Source: Rhodobacter sp. (GTDB taxonomy: Bacteria > Pseudomonadota > Alphaproteobacteria > Rhodobacterales > Rhodobacteraceae). From it: 42,455 bases of DNA. This document shows, piece by piece, positions 8,601 through 18,551 of this stretch. The stretch lies in assembly GCA_016704435.1 (NCBI GenBank), contig JADJAB010000005.1:1-42455 (forward strand). The letters run 5' to 3'. The first letter of the stretch is position 1. Each line of letters opens with the position of its first letter. The position numbers and the translations under genes are program-made. The notes under the pieces are model-generated. The model had not been told where the DNA came from. It was given only the letters and a program-made list of their open reading frames with translations, and made no database searches.

Positions 8601-9302
8601 TCACTCTTCGTTGTAGCGATAGCCGATGCCGTAAAGCGTTTCGATCGCCGAGAAATCATCGTCCACCATGCGCATCTTCTTGCGCAGCCGCTTGATATGG
8701 CTGTCGATGGTGCGGTCATCGACATAGACTTGGTCGTCATAGGCCACGTCCATCAGCTGATCGCGCGATTTAACGAAGCCCGGGCGCTGCGCCAGCGCCT
8801 GCAAGAGCAGGAATTCGGTGACGGTCAGCGATACGTCCTTGCCCTTCCAGATCACGGAATGGCGCAGCGGGTCCATCCGCAGGCTGCCGCGTTCCATGAT
8901 CTTGTTTTCTTCGGTCGTCGGCACTTCACCGGTGGTGATCGCCTCCTGCCGGCGCAGCAGCGCGCGGATGCGCTCGACCAGAAGGCGCTGGCTGAAGGGC
9001 TTTTTCACATAATCGTCGGCGCCCATGCGCAGGCCCAGAACCTCGTCGATCTCATCGTCTTTCGAAGTCAGGAAGATCACCGGCATCGAGGTTTTCTGCC
9101 GCAGCCTCTGCAACAGGTCCATCCCGTCCATCCGGGGCATCTTGATGTCCAGCACCGCCATGTCGGGAAGACGACGGTTGAAGGCGTCCAGCGCCGACTG
9201 GCCGTCGTTGTAGGTTTCAACTTCGAAGCCTTCGGCCTCAAGCGTCATCGAGACAGACGTCAGGATATTCCTGTCGTCGTCCACAAGGGCGATCCTCGAC
9301 AT
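8601..9302 (-). CDS. chvI: DNA-binding response regulator ChvI
   Basis: This 233-residue OmpR/PhoB-type regulator has a receiver domain (residues 1-120) with the acidic pocket at DDD (8-10), the phospho-acceptor Asp52 in AVLDIKMPRMDG and the switch Thr/Lys in FLTSKDDE. The C-terminal winged helix (about 135-230) contains SLTVTEFLLLQALAQRPGFVKSRDQL and ends with the YGIGYRYNEE strand. It is the first gene of the minus-strand operon and is divergent from pckA across 349 bases. It pairs with the adjacent ChvG. Control of pckA and of the downstream PTS-like genes by ChvI is plausible from position only. Confidence 0.95.
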   Translation of the reverse strand: MSRIALVDDDRNILTSVSMTLEAEGFEVETYNDGQSALDAFNRRLPDMAVLDIKMPRMDGMDLLQRLRQKTSMPVIFLTSKDDEIDEVLGLRMGADDYVKKPFSQRLLVERIRALLRRQEAITTGEVPTTEENKIMERGSLRMDPLRHSVIWKGKDVSLTVTEFLLLQALAQRPGFVKSRDQLMDVAYDDQVYVDDRTIDSHIKRLRKKMRMVDDDFSAIETLYGIGYRYNEE

Positions 9303-9462
9303 GTTCTTTGTTCCTGCTCTGGTTATGTTTTTCCATCATTCTCCGCAAACCGGGGCGGGGAATCAACACAAAAGCGAATCACCCGTGCCTCCAAGGCCTC
9401 AGGGAACACGAAATTTCCGAATCAATGACTAATATGCCTCACCTCGGCAAAGCAGACGCAAT

Positions 9463-9495
9463 TGGTTGCGCTAACCTGCAGGTGGTTGCGCTAAC
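9463..9495. promoter_or_regulatory. Tandem operator-like repeats between chvI and pckA
   Basis: The 13-mer TGGTTGCGCTAAC occurs twice, at 9463-9475 and 9483-9495, 20 bases apart, so both copies face nearly the same side of the helix. The core GGTTGCGCTAAC is an imperfect palindrome around GCGC (8 of 12 positions), as in operators of LacI-family regulators. In rhizobia a LacI-type protein, PckR, controls pckA; linking it to this site is inference. A TTATAG-like -10 candidate is at 9534-9539. Elsewhere in the 349-base gap (9303-9651) I see no gene. Confidence 0.55.
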
Positions 9496-9651
9496 TGTGC
9501 CAAACCGCCCTGTTCCCGTGCAAATCCGCCATGTTATAGCCGCGATAGAGACGGCGCCTTTGCGCCGCGTCCCGGCACCCATGGCCCGGGTGCCTTGAAT
9601 TGATCGGAAAACAGACCCGCGCAGCCCGCGCGCGGCAAGGGAGCAGCCAGG

Positions 9652-11250
<1,599 letters not shown>

Positions 11251-11293
11251 TGTCCGGTCAGGCCCAGCGGCTTCATCTGGGTGGCAAGCTCTC

Positions 11294-11313
11294 GGGGTGG
11301 CGTGTGACACCCC
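11294..11313. terminator. Weak hairpin between convergent pckA and tauE/safE
   Basis: GGGGTG and CACCCC form a six-base stem around an eight-base loop, in the 76-base gap between two convergent genes. There is no T-run, so intrinsic termination is only possible. Confidence 0.3.
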
Positions 11314-11326
11314 CTGTCGCTGCCCG

Positions 11327-12093
11327 CTACATCAGCGCCTGCCGCACCAGGTTCAGCCCGCTGACTACCAGCAAGCCTTGTGTCCAGCGCCGGAACCGTG
11401 CCTGGTCCAGCCGGCCCTGCACCCGGAAGCCAAGGATCATCCCGGCCATCGCGGGCAAGACCAGAACTGCGGAAAAGACCAGCCGGTCGCCGCTGGCCAG
11501 CCCGGTGCCCAGATGCGCCGACAAAAGCGCCACTGCCCCGATCAGGAACACCACGCCTTGCGCGCGAACCATCTCCAGCTTCGGCACGCCGGTCGACAGG
11601 AGCAGCACCAGCAGCGGTGGCCCCCAGATGCCTGACACACCGCCATAAAGCCCACCGATGATCCCCAGCAGCCATTCCGCCCGCGCCCGGTGCTCCAGCC
11701 GCAGTCGCAGCGGCACCCCGCCAGTTGCAACGCGGCAAAAGCCGTCACCGGCACGCCCAGCAACAGCACACAGCCCACCCGCGGGATCCACTCGAACACC
11801 TGCGCAGAGACCACGATGAACACCACCGTCCCGATCAGGAAGCGGCGGTAGGTCAGCGCCGTTTCCATCGCCGGGGCCAGACCCTGGCGCAGGGCCTGGC
11901 TGAGGTTGGTCGCCAGCGTCGGCAGGATCAGCCCGGCCAGCGCGAGATCGGGCGGCAGGAAGGCCGAAAACGCCGACATCATGATCAGCGGCATGGCAAA
12001 GCCCACCGCGCCCTTCACGAAGCCCGCAAGCAGCGTCACGGTCAGCGCCACCCAGAACGCCGCAGGGTCAAGCCCCGCCATCAGTTGATCCAT
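11327..12093 (-). pseudogene. TauE/SafE family sulfite/anion exporter, single-base frameshift
   Basis: The N-terminal half, from an ATG at 12093 with GGAGGGG upstream, has hydrophobic TauE/SafE helices (VTLLAGFVKGAVGFAMPLIM, about residues 15-34). It breaks in the C4 run at 11716-11719. Dropping into the next frame restores PLRLRLEHRARAEWLLGIIGGLYGGVSGIWGPPLLV and the remaining helices to the stop at 11327. The repaired protein would be about 255 residues with seven to eight helices, as expected for the family. One missing G on the coding strand explains the break. These proteins export sulfite or sulfur-containing organic acids; the substrate is not known here. It may be a sequencing error rather than a dead gene. 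It is convergent with pckA. Confidence 0.75.
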
Positions 12094-12228
12094 CCGCCCC
12101 TCCGCCTTGGCGCCGCCTTGTGGCAGGCATTGCGGAAAGCGGAAGGGGCCCTTTGCCCGAGCCCTGCTCGGTTGACCCGACCCGCCCTTGGCCTTTGCTG
12201 GATTCGGGCCTGCCCGCAAGGACGGCAG

Positions 12229-12762
12229 ATGGCCAGGCGACCGGCCTTTTCTTTCGACTTTGGCGTCGTCGCTGGTCGCCCTCGCCCTGCGCTGGCCGAC
12301 CCTGCGCCGCCCGCTGGCGACACCACTGGTCACGATCGTCGAATACGGCATCTATTGCCGCCCCGAGCGAAGGGCCTGGGTCGACGCGCCGGAAACCGCG
12401 CTTGGCTACATCAACCTCTTTTAAGGCCGATCGACTTTCGCTTCCAGCAACAGCAGGTTCCCGCCCGGCTTGGCGTCTCGTTCGGGCTGGTGGTGGACAG
12501 CCGCGTCGATCGTGGCCCGTGGCCCGGATGGAAACCTGCAAGCCGGGCGCCAAGGGCCCCGGAGATCTGGTATACCGACCTTCGCTGGCGATCCGTAGAC
12601 GCGCGGCTTTTCGTTCGACTTCCGAGGCAGAGCTGATCCTCGGCCTCTGGCGGATGGAGGTGGGACGGCGAAACCCGGCTTTACAGCATCGACTTCGAGG
12701 TGGTGCCGCCGTCGGCCTTGCCGGGCATCGGCCCGGATTGCAACCTTTTGCCTGCCGCTGAC
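12229..12762 (+). pseudogene. DUF3859 protein, first copy, multiply frameshifted
   Basis: In-frame islands match the downstream DUF3859 gene: a signal-peptide-like LSTLASSLVALAL followed in another frame by ALADPAPPAGDT, then VTIVEYGIYC, ETALGYIN, then RLGVSFGLVVD, METCKPGAKGP, EIWYTDL, EAELILGLWRMEV and PSALPGIGPDCN. At least four frame changes are needed. The family is periplasmic (a signal peptide is visible in pieces) and of unknown function. The next gene, starting within 150 bases, is a second member, so this is a decayed tandem duplicate. Boundaries are approximate. Confidence 0.6.
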
Positions 12763-12893
12763 CTGGCATGGGGCTTGAGGCAGGGCCGCCGCGCGGTTTG
12801 CTGCGCCGATGATCCCCTTCTTGCCCTGCTGCCCTGCTCGCCAGCCCTTGCTTTGCCGCCCCCGCGGAACCCGTCCATGGGCCGGAAATCGCC

Positions 12894-13325
12894 GTGCTGG
12901 AGGTAGGTATCTTCTGCGCCCTGCAGGCAATGGACCAGATGCCCGCCCCCGGCACCGCATGCGGATGGATCCATGTCCCCACCTCCGAGATCCGTTTTCA
13001 TTGGCCGGACCGCCAGGTGGTGCCCGCCGCCATCGGTCTGGCCTTCGGGGTCAGGGCCACCGGCGTCCCCGGCTTTGCCAGCGCCAGTGCAGAGGCGCGA
13101 GTGACCCGCCCCGGCCGTGCCACGCCCGAAGTCTGGGCGACCGGGATCTCCGACGCGGGCGGCTCGATCGCCTTCTTCCGGTTCGACACCGCCGATGAAC
13201 TGGTCCCCGGCCTCTGGACCTTCGAGGTCTGGGACGGCGAGGCGCGGCTTTATCATGCCGAATTCGAAGTCGTCCCCGCCGCCGCCATGCCCGAGATCGT
13301 CCAGGCATGCGGCGCCATTTCCTGA
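12894..13325 (+). CDS. DUF3859 domain protein, second copy
   Basis: The open frame from GTG 12894 encodes 143 residues: LEVGIFCALQAMDQMPAPGT, IGLAFGVRATGV, RPGRATPEVWATGISDAGGS, ADELVPGLWTFEVWDGEARL and AEFEVVPAAAMPEI. Upstream in the same frame are AAPAEPVHGPEIAV, and in the neighbouring frame LLALLPCSPALALP, so the signal peptide is probably broken off by a one-base change in the C5 run at 12859-12863. The true start is then near 12806-12809. The function of the family is unknown; a small beta-rich periplasmic protein is likely. If the frame change is real, the protein would stay in the cytoplasm. Confidence 0.65.
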   Translation: MLEVGIFCALQAMDQMPAPGTACGWIHVPTSEIRFHWPDRQVVPAAIGLAFGVRATGVPGFASASAEARVTRPGRATPEVWATGISDAGGSIAFFRFDTADELVPGLWTFEVWDGEARLYHAEFEVVPAAAMPEIVQACGAIS

Positions 13326-13436
13326 ACCGGCGCGACATTTTCAGTCGCCAATCCGATTCAATGCGAAAGGATATTGCGCTGCAGATGCGAAGGCCGTATT
13401 CCTTCGCGGATGCAGAATCCTTCCCGGAGCCACCCG

Positions 13437-15101
13437 ATGCCGCATGATGGCCAGCCGATGACCGCATCCCCGCTTCTGACCGACCTTCGCAGCCTGACCA
13501 CCGCCGCCTTGTCCGAGGTTGACGCGCTGTTCACCCAGGGCCGCGAGGCGCTGCGCGGGCTGGTGACCAGGGACGGCAAGGTGTCGTCATTGGCGATGGA
13601 GGGGCACCAGTTCGCCGCCCATGCGCTGTCATGGCTGGCGACCTATACGGAAGCGCTGCGCCAGCTGGACGCCTGGGCCGGGCGGCTGGCCGATGCAGGT
13701 CAGTTCGGCGAGATCGAGGCGCTGATCCTGCAGATCGGCTTTGGCGAATACCTCTGTCAGATCGCCGGCGGCATCCCGATGAGTCAGACCGAGATCGCCC
13801 GGCTGTCGGACCTTGGCCTGACCTGGGCGCCGGGCGAAGAAGCCGCGCGGCTCATGGCCACCGGCAACACCGCCACTGCCCGCGCCGCACTTGTGGCCTG
13901 CATGCGCGACAACCATGGGCGGGCGACCTTTGGCGCCTCCGGCCTCGACGAAGAGCTGGAGATGATTCGCGACCAGTTCCGTCGCTATGCCGATGAAAAG
14001 GTCATTCCCTTTGCTCATGACTGGCACCTGAAGGATGAGCTGATCCCGATGGCGGTCATCGAGGAACTGGCCGAACTGGGCGTCTTCGGCCTGACCATCC
14101 CCGAGGAATTCGGCGGCTTCGGCCTGTCCAAGGCCTCGATGGTTGTCGTCTCGGAAGAACTGTCGCGTGGCTATATCGGCGTTGGCTCGCTTGCCACCCG
14201 GTCGGAGATCGCGGCCGAGCTGATCCTGTGCGGCGGCACGCCGGAACAGAAAGCCCACTGGTTGCCGAAACTGGCCTCCGGCGAGATCCTCCCCACCGCC
14301 GTCTTCACCGAACCCAACACCGGGTCTGACCTGGGAAGTCTGCGCACCCGCGCCACCCGCACCGAAGAGGGATGGGAGGTGACGGGCAACAAGACCTGGA
14401 TCACCCACGCTGCCCGCACCCATGTGATGACCCTTCTGGCCCGCACGGACCCCGAGACCACCGACTACCGGGGCCTGTCGATGTTTCTGGCCGAAAAGAT
14501 CCCCGGCACCGATGAAGCCCCCTTCCCCACTCCCGGCATGACCGGCGGCGAGATCGAGGTGCTGGGCTATCGCGGCATGAAGGAATACGAACTGGCCTTC
14601 GACGGCTTCAAGGTGAAGGCCGAGAACATCCTGGGCGGCCAGCCGGGGCAGGGCTTCAAGCAGCTGATGCAGACCTTCGAATCCGCCCGCATCCAGACCG
14701 GCGCGCGGGCCATTGGCGTGGCGCAATCGGCGCTGGAGACGGGCATGCAATATGCCGAGGACCGCAAGCAATTCGGCAAGGCGCTGATCGAATTTCCCCG
14801 CATTGCCGGCAAACTGGCGATGATGGCGGTGGAGATCATGATCGCCCGCCAGCTGACCTATTTCAGCGCCTGGCAGAAGGACCACGACAAGCGCTGCGAT
14901 CTTGAGGCCGGGATGGCGAAGCTGCTTGGCGCCCGCGTCGCCTGGGCGGCCGCTGACAACGCGCTGCAGATCCACGGCGGCAACGGGTTCGCGCTGGAAT
15001 ACCGCATCAGCCGCATCCTGTGCGACGCCCGCATCCTGAACATCTTCGAAGGAGCCGCCGAGATTCAGGCCCAGGTCATCGCGCGGCGCCTGCTCGACTG
15101 A
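13437..15101 (+). CDS. mcd: (2S)-methylsuccinyl-CoA dehydrogenase
   Basis: A 554-residue FAD enzyme of the acyl-CoA dehydrogenase family that oxidises (2S)-methylsuccinyl-CoA to mesaconyl-CoA in the ethylmalonyl-CoA pathway. Ordinary acyl-CoA dehydrogenases are about 380 residues. This one has the extra N-terminal helical domain of about 165 residues that marks Mcd (including FGEYLCQIAGGIPMSQTEIA). The core has GVFGLTIPEEFGGFG, AVFTEPNTGSDLGSLRTRA, GNKTWITHAAR, RGMKEYELAFDGFKV, EDRKQFGKALIEFPRIAGKL and the terminal IHGGNGFALEYRISRILCD with FEGAAEIQ. The ATG at 13437 has GGAG eight bases upstream; a start at 13458 is possible. Reduction of an electron-transfer flavoprotein is expected. No ccr, ecm or mcl genes are nearby. 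Confidence 0.88.
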   Translation: MPHDGQPMTASPLLTDLRSLTTAALSEVDALFTQGREALRGLVTRDGKVSSLAMEGHQFAAHALSWLATYTEALRQLDAWAGRLADAGQFGEIEALILQIGFGEYLCQIAGGIPMSQTEIARLSDLGLTWAPGEEAARLMATGNTATARAALVACMRDNHGRATFGASGLDEELEMIRDQFRRYADEKVIPFAHDWHLKDELIPMAVIEELAELGVFGLTIPEEFGGFGLSKASMVVVSEELSRGYIGVGSLATRSEIAAELILCGGTPEQKAHWLPKLASGEILPTAVFTEPNTGSDLGSLRTRATRTEEGWEVTGNKTWITHAARTHVMTLLARTDPETTDYRGLSMFLAEKIPGTDEAPFPTPGMTGGEIEVLGYRGMKEYELAFDGFKVKAENILGGQPGQGFKQLMQTFESARIQTGARAIGVAQSALETGMQYAEDRKQFGKALIEFPRIAGKLAMMAVEIMIARQLTYFSAWQKDHDKRCDLEAGMAKLLGARVAWAAADNALQIHGGNGFALEYRISRILCDARILNIFEGAAEIQAQVIARRLLD

Positions 15102-15182
15102 TCCGGTCCAGGAGAATCCGCGCAGAGCGGTTCCCTTGGCGGCAGGCACATGCCAGAGTTCCGGCCACCCGAACCGGAGCCC

Positions 15183-15575
15183 ATGATGCGCAGCGCCCTT
15201 GTTTCCGTTGTTGCCCTTGCCGTTGCAGCCTGCGTTCCGGCGCAGGACGATTTCAAACCGTATTTCTGGAAACTCGTGTCGATCAATGGCCAGCCCTTCG
15301 CGGCCTCGGCCACACTGGCGTTCGACAAGGGTAGCACGCGCGCCTTTGGCCAGGCGCCCTGCAACGGCTGGTCCGGGCGGGTGGTCAAGGAACCCTTTCC
15401 CGAATATGCCATCCGCGACGTCAGCGCGACCGAGATGGCCTGCGAAGACCTTGCCGCCGAGCAGGCCTTTTTTGCAGGGGTCGCCAGGGCCACGCACACG
15501 GCCGTGGGCATTGGCTATCTGACACTTACCGACACCAAGGGCTTCACCATGGAATTCGCGCCTGTCGCACCGTGA
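15183..15575 (+). CDS. META domain lipoprotein
   Basis: A protein of 130 residues starting MMRSALVSVVALAVAAC, a lipoprotein signal with a VAAC lipobox (Cys17). The rest is a small META/HslJ-like beta domain with the typical WKLVSINGQPF opening, APCNGWSGRV and the late TEMACEDLAAEQAFF block containing a second Cys. It should be anchored at the membrane facing the periplasm. META proteins are linked to heat-shock or envelope resistance, but the role here is unknown. It starts 81 bases after mcd. The ATG pair at 15183 is chosen because the signal peptide begins there. Confidence 0.75.
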   Translation: MMRSALVSVVALAVAACVPAQDDFKPYFWKLVSINGQPFAASATLAFDKGSTRAFGQAPCNGWSGRVVKEPFPEYAIRDVSATEMACEDLAAEQAFFAGVARATHTAVGIGYLTLTDTKGFTMEFAPVAP

Positions 15576-15591
15576 CCGGCAAGCGCGCCGG

Positions 15592-16815
15592 TCAGGCTGG
15601 CAGCCCCCCGCGCGACGGGCGCTCAGCCCCCAGCCGCGGATGCAGCCGCCCGGCGATCACCCAGCTTGCCGCCAGGCCCAGACCCGCGGCCGCGAATATC
15701 GCCGGCAGCGGTGCGAAAAACAGCACCGCCCAGGCTGCCCCCGGCGTCAGGATGCCCGACACGTCACGGAAGCTGGAATAGACGGCACTCATCTCGGTGC
15801 GTTCGCTGGGCTTCACGCTCATCAGGAAGGGCAGGCCCCCCACCACGTCCAGAGTGACCAGAAAGGCCGAGGACGCGAACACCAGCGCCACCGTCATCCA
15901 GGGCAGGAACGACAGCAGCGCGGCGGCGATCATCAGCACGGCGCTGCCCATGAACGCAAAGCGGACAGACCAGCGCACGCTCATCCGTCGCGCCCAGCGG
16001 TTGATTGCGGGCGCCGCGAAGAGAAAGGCGTTCGAGACCGACATTGCCATGCCGCCGACCTTGTCGCCCAGGCCCGCCTCGACGCAGAAGATCGGCAGGT
16101 AGACGACATAGACCCACCAGCCGCAGCTGCGCATGACAGCGAAGAACCAGCCCGCGATCAGCCGTGGCTGGCGGAAGAAACGGCCGAGATAGCCCAGCGG
16201 ATTCACCGCCGGACGTCTGGCGCGCGAGATCTGCTTGCCGTTGCCCAGCCGCAGGATCCAGAACACCGTCACCAGTGCCAGCGCGAAGATGCCTGCCAGA
16301 AGGAAGGGAGCGGGGGCCCACAGGTGATGCAGCCAGACCCCCAGCATCGGCCCCACTGACCAGGGCGTCGCCGCATAGACCATCTGCACCGACTGGCTGC
16401 GCCCCAGATTGGCGCGGTCAACATAGTCCAGGATATAGGCGTTGAAGCACACGAAGGTCGTGGCCGTCGCCATGGCATTGCAGATCAGGGCCAATGACAC
16501 CGACCATGTCGTTCCGGTGATCGCCAGCGCCATGCCCAGAAGGTACAGCCCGCAGCCCGATGTATAGGCCCAGCGCCGCGGGATAAGGCGCGTCGCCCAG
16601 GGCACCATCAACCCCCAGCCGAGTGCAACCACACCGGCCATGAAATAGGCGGCCGAGGTGGACTGCGCGTCGCCCAGAACCTCATAGACGGCCAGCGGCA
16701 TGGCACTGACCAGGACGCCGCGAACGGCTGCCTCCAGACCCGCCAGAAGGGCGAAGTTCTCGACCTGCGGGGTCGCAGTATGCTTGAGGGAAAGGGGAAT
16801 GTAGCGTGTCGCCAT
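15592..16815 (-). CDS. MFS transporter
   Basis: A 407-residue inner-membrane protein with about twelve hydrophobic segments in two halves and a cytoplasmic loop near residues 195-215 (LGNGKQISRARRPA). The layout is that of the major facilitator superfamily. The cargo cannot be told. It is convergent with the META lipoprotein gene and starts 62 bases from the stop of recO, which is transcribed in the same direction upstream of it, so cotranscription with recO is possible. Confidence 0.85.
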   Translation of the reverse strand: MATRYIPLSLKHTATPQVENFALLAGLEAAVRGVLVSAMPLAVYEVLGDAQSTSAAYFMAGVVALGWGLMVPWATRLIPRRWAYTSGCGLYLLGMALAITGTTWSVSLALICNAMATATTFVCFNAYILDYVDRANLGRSQSVQMVYAATPWSVGPMLGVWLHHLWAPAPFLLAGIFALALVTVFWILRLGNGKQISRARRPAVNPLGYLGRFFRQPRLIAGWFFAVMRSCGWWVYVVYLPIFCVEAGLGDKVGGMAMSVSNAFLFAAPAINRWARRMSVRWSVRFAFMGSAVLMIAAALLSFLPWMTVALVFASSAFLVTLDVVGGLPFLMSVKPSERTEMSAVYSSFRDVSGILTPGAAWAVLFFAPLPAIFAAAGLGLAASWVIAGRLHPRLGAERPSRGGLPA

Positions 16816-16877
16816 GCCCCATAGGTGCCGGAAGCAGCAAGCGCGCGTCTGTCACAAAGACGACATTTCCCGTCGCA

Positions 16878-17597
16878 TCAGCCCTGTCGGGCCAGAAGGT
16901 CCAGCAACCGTCCGCGTGCCTCAGGCAGAGGGCGACCATGGTGGGTCTCGGCCAGTTCGCGGTTCAGGAAATGGGTGGTGATCCGGAAACCCTGGGTCAG
17001 CGCCTGCGGCCCCAGAGGCGCGGCGCCGGTCAGCCCTTCGGGCAGGGCGAACAACCGGTCGACCCAATCCCCCGCGCCGGCCCGGCTGACTGCGCGACCG
17101 GTCTTCGGGCTGACGTAGGCCAGCCCTTCGCGGCTGCCGGTGCTGGCGCAGGAAGACAGGTCCAGTCCGAAGCCCATCTCGTCCAACAGCCGCAGTCCCC
17201 AGCGCAGATAGGTCGATGGCCCGTCCGGCGCGGCGAGGGCATCGAACACCGCCGTCGTCGCCTGCCATAGCGCCTCATGCGGTTCGCGTTCGGGCAGGGT
17301 CACCTGGCACAGGGCGCACAGCGCAGTCAGCCCCGCCAGCGCCAGCCGGTCGCCCAGCACATGCGCGCGGCTTCTTACCGGCTCGACCGCAAAGGTGCCG
17401 ATATGCTCGGACAACCGCGCCGTCCATGTGACCGCCACCTGCGTGCCCGGCTGCAGATGCGGCGCCATCCGGCGCGACACCCCGCCCCGGACTACCCCGG
17501 CATGGCGCCCATGCGCACGGGTGAACACCTCGATGATCGCGGCGCTTTCGCCATGCGGCCGCATGGACAGGATCACGCCTTCGTCCCGCCACTCCAT
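16878..17597 (-). CDS. recO: DNA repair protein RecO
   Basis: A 239-residue RecO that helps load RecA onto SSB-coated DNA. The N-terminal OB-fold starts MEWRDEGVILSMRPHGESAAIIEVFTR and includes GRHAGVVRGGVSR (about residues 31-43). The helical C-terminal domain carries LRWGLRLLDEMGFGLDLSSCA. The zinc-finger cysteines seen in some family members are only partly present. The ATG at 17597 is chosen because the fold begins there. In many alphaproteobacteria recO lies next to era and rnc; neither is present here. Confidence 0.9.
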   Translation of the reverse strand: MEWRDEGVILSMRPHGESAAIIEVFTRAHGRHAGVVRGGVSRRMAPHLQPGTQVAVTWTARLSEHIGTFAVEPVRSRAHVLGDRLALAGLTALCALCQVTLPEREPHEALWQATTAVFDALAAPDGPSTYLRWGLRLLDEMGFGLDLSSCASTGSREGLAYVSPKTGRAVSRAGAGDWVDRLFALPEGLTGAAPLGPQALTQGFRITTHFLNRELAETHHGRPLPEARGRLLDLLARQG

Positions 17598-17727
17598 GCG
17601 GCCGACTAAACGCCGGCATCCCCCTGCCGGCAAGCGCATTCGCGCCGGCCCTGCCGGTTTGCCGCTTGCAACCCGGCGGCGTTCCGGATGAACATCGCGG
17701 CCCCGAGACCACACGCAGCATTTGGCC

Positions 17728-17973
17728 ATGACCTCCCGATTCTCCTGCCTTTCGCTTGCCCTGCTGGCCGCTTCCGCCGGCCTTGCCGCTTGCACTCCGG
17801 TGCAGGCCGGAAGGTCGGGCCTGACCGCGGCAGAGCAATACGACATCCGTCTTTACGTTCCGAATGCCGATCTGACGGACCTGACGCCGGCGCAGGTTTC
17901 GGCGCTGTCCAATGTGCTGCATGACGGCGACGGGTTCGACACCTCCTACAGGATCCGGTCGATCCTGCAGTGA
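17728..17973 (+). CDS. Small predicted lipoprotein
   Basis: An 81-residue protein with a lipoprotein signal, ending in GLAACTP (Cys about 22). The mature part is short and polar: TAAEQYDIRLYVPNADLTDL, then TPAQVSALSNVLHDGD and SYRIRSIL. I do not know the function. Similar short lipoproteins are common in Rhodobacteraceae. It lies divergent from recO and runs toward a DUF2798 pseudogene. The ATG at 17728 is preferred over an in-frame TTG two codons upstream. Confidence 0.65.
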   Translation: MTSRFSCLSLALLAASAGLAACTPVQAGRSGLTAAEQYDIRLYVPNADLTDLTPAQVSALSNVLHDGDGFDTSYRIRSILQ

Positions 17974-17982
17974 CGGGCGGTA

Positions 17983-18208
17983 TCACGCCGACCGGATCAG
18001 CCGCGCGACGATAGGCGCGTGATTGGCGCCACCACAAGGGCGGTCGGAAAGGGATCGTCCAGTTGACCGTCCAGTTGCCCAGCCAGATCATCGCGAACCC
18101 GTCGACCAGCCCCGGCGCGCGGACGTTCTACCGGCCAGAGACGACCAGGGACATGAGCCCCGACAGAATCAGGCCGAAAAGGGCGGGACCAAGACGGGTG
18201 GAAAACAT
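17983..18208 (-). pseudogene. DUF2798 membrane protein, decayed
   Basis: From the ATG at 18208 the frame reads MFSTRLGPALFGLILSGLMS and VVSGR, then a TAG. It continues in the same frame with APGLVDGFAMIWLGNWTVNW, then shifts to PTALVVAPITR and again to IVARLIRSA. This is the two-helix layout of DUF2798, a family of about 70-80 residues with an N-terminal FGLILSGLMS helix and a second helix ending VVAP. One stop and two frame changes kill it. The function of the family is unknown. It lies just upstream of the tRNA-Trp, between the small lipoprotein gene and the amine island. Confidence 0.6.
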
Positions 18209-18320
18209 CGGTTTTCGGGGCTTGCTGGCTTGGTCGGGTGCTGCTGGCGCGCATCCGGCGCACGGCCAACCAGAATCCCTTGACCTTGCCACCGCCCTGC
18301 CGTAACCCCTGCGCCAGCAC

Positions 18321-18396
18321 AGGGGTATAGCTCAGCTGGTAGAGCGACGGTCTCCAAAACCGTAGGTCGAGGGTTCGAGCCCTTCTGCCCCTGCCA
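18321..18396 (+). tRNA. tRNA-Trp (anticodon CCA)
   Basis: A complete 76-base cloverleaf. The acceptor arms AGGGGTA and TGCCCCT pair, with one G-T pair. The D-arm is AGCTCAGCTGGTAGAGC, the anticodon loop CTCCAAA carries CCA, the T-arm contains GGTTCGAGCC, and the CCA end is encoded as GCCA. In many alphaproteobacteria tRNA-Trp is followed by secE-nusG. Here the next genes are the methylated-amine island. Confidence 0.97.
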
Positions 18397-18450
18397 TCCC
18401 TCCTTCCCGCAATTGTCGTGCCGCCCGCCGCGTGCCTTGTCACGTTTGAC

Positions 18451-18485
18451 GGCCATGGCGGAAATCGCATGGGCCATGGCGGAAA
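18451..18485 (+). promoter_or_regulatory. Tandem 14-base repeat upstream of mgdA
   Basis: GGCCATGGCGGAAA occurs at 18451-18464 and again at 18472-18485, exactly 21 bases apart (two helix turns). Each contains the palindrome GCCATGGC. The block ends 66 bases before the mgdA start, in a suitable place for a regulator of the mgd genes such as the XRE-cupin protein at 23828. The function is inferred from position and spacing. Confidence 0.5.
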
Positions 18486-18551
18486 CTGATGCGGCCGTCG
18501 GTGGGGCAGCACTGTAAACAGGTGCTGAACAGATCGAAGGGGGGCGCGGGG

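Noticed and set aside
13629..15497. A 622-codon open frame on the minus strand
   Set aside because: It lies opposite mcd, whose motifs are unmistakable. The minus-strand protein is low-complexity Gly/His/Gln-rich text.
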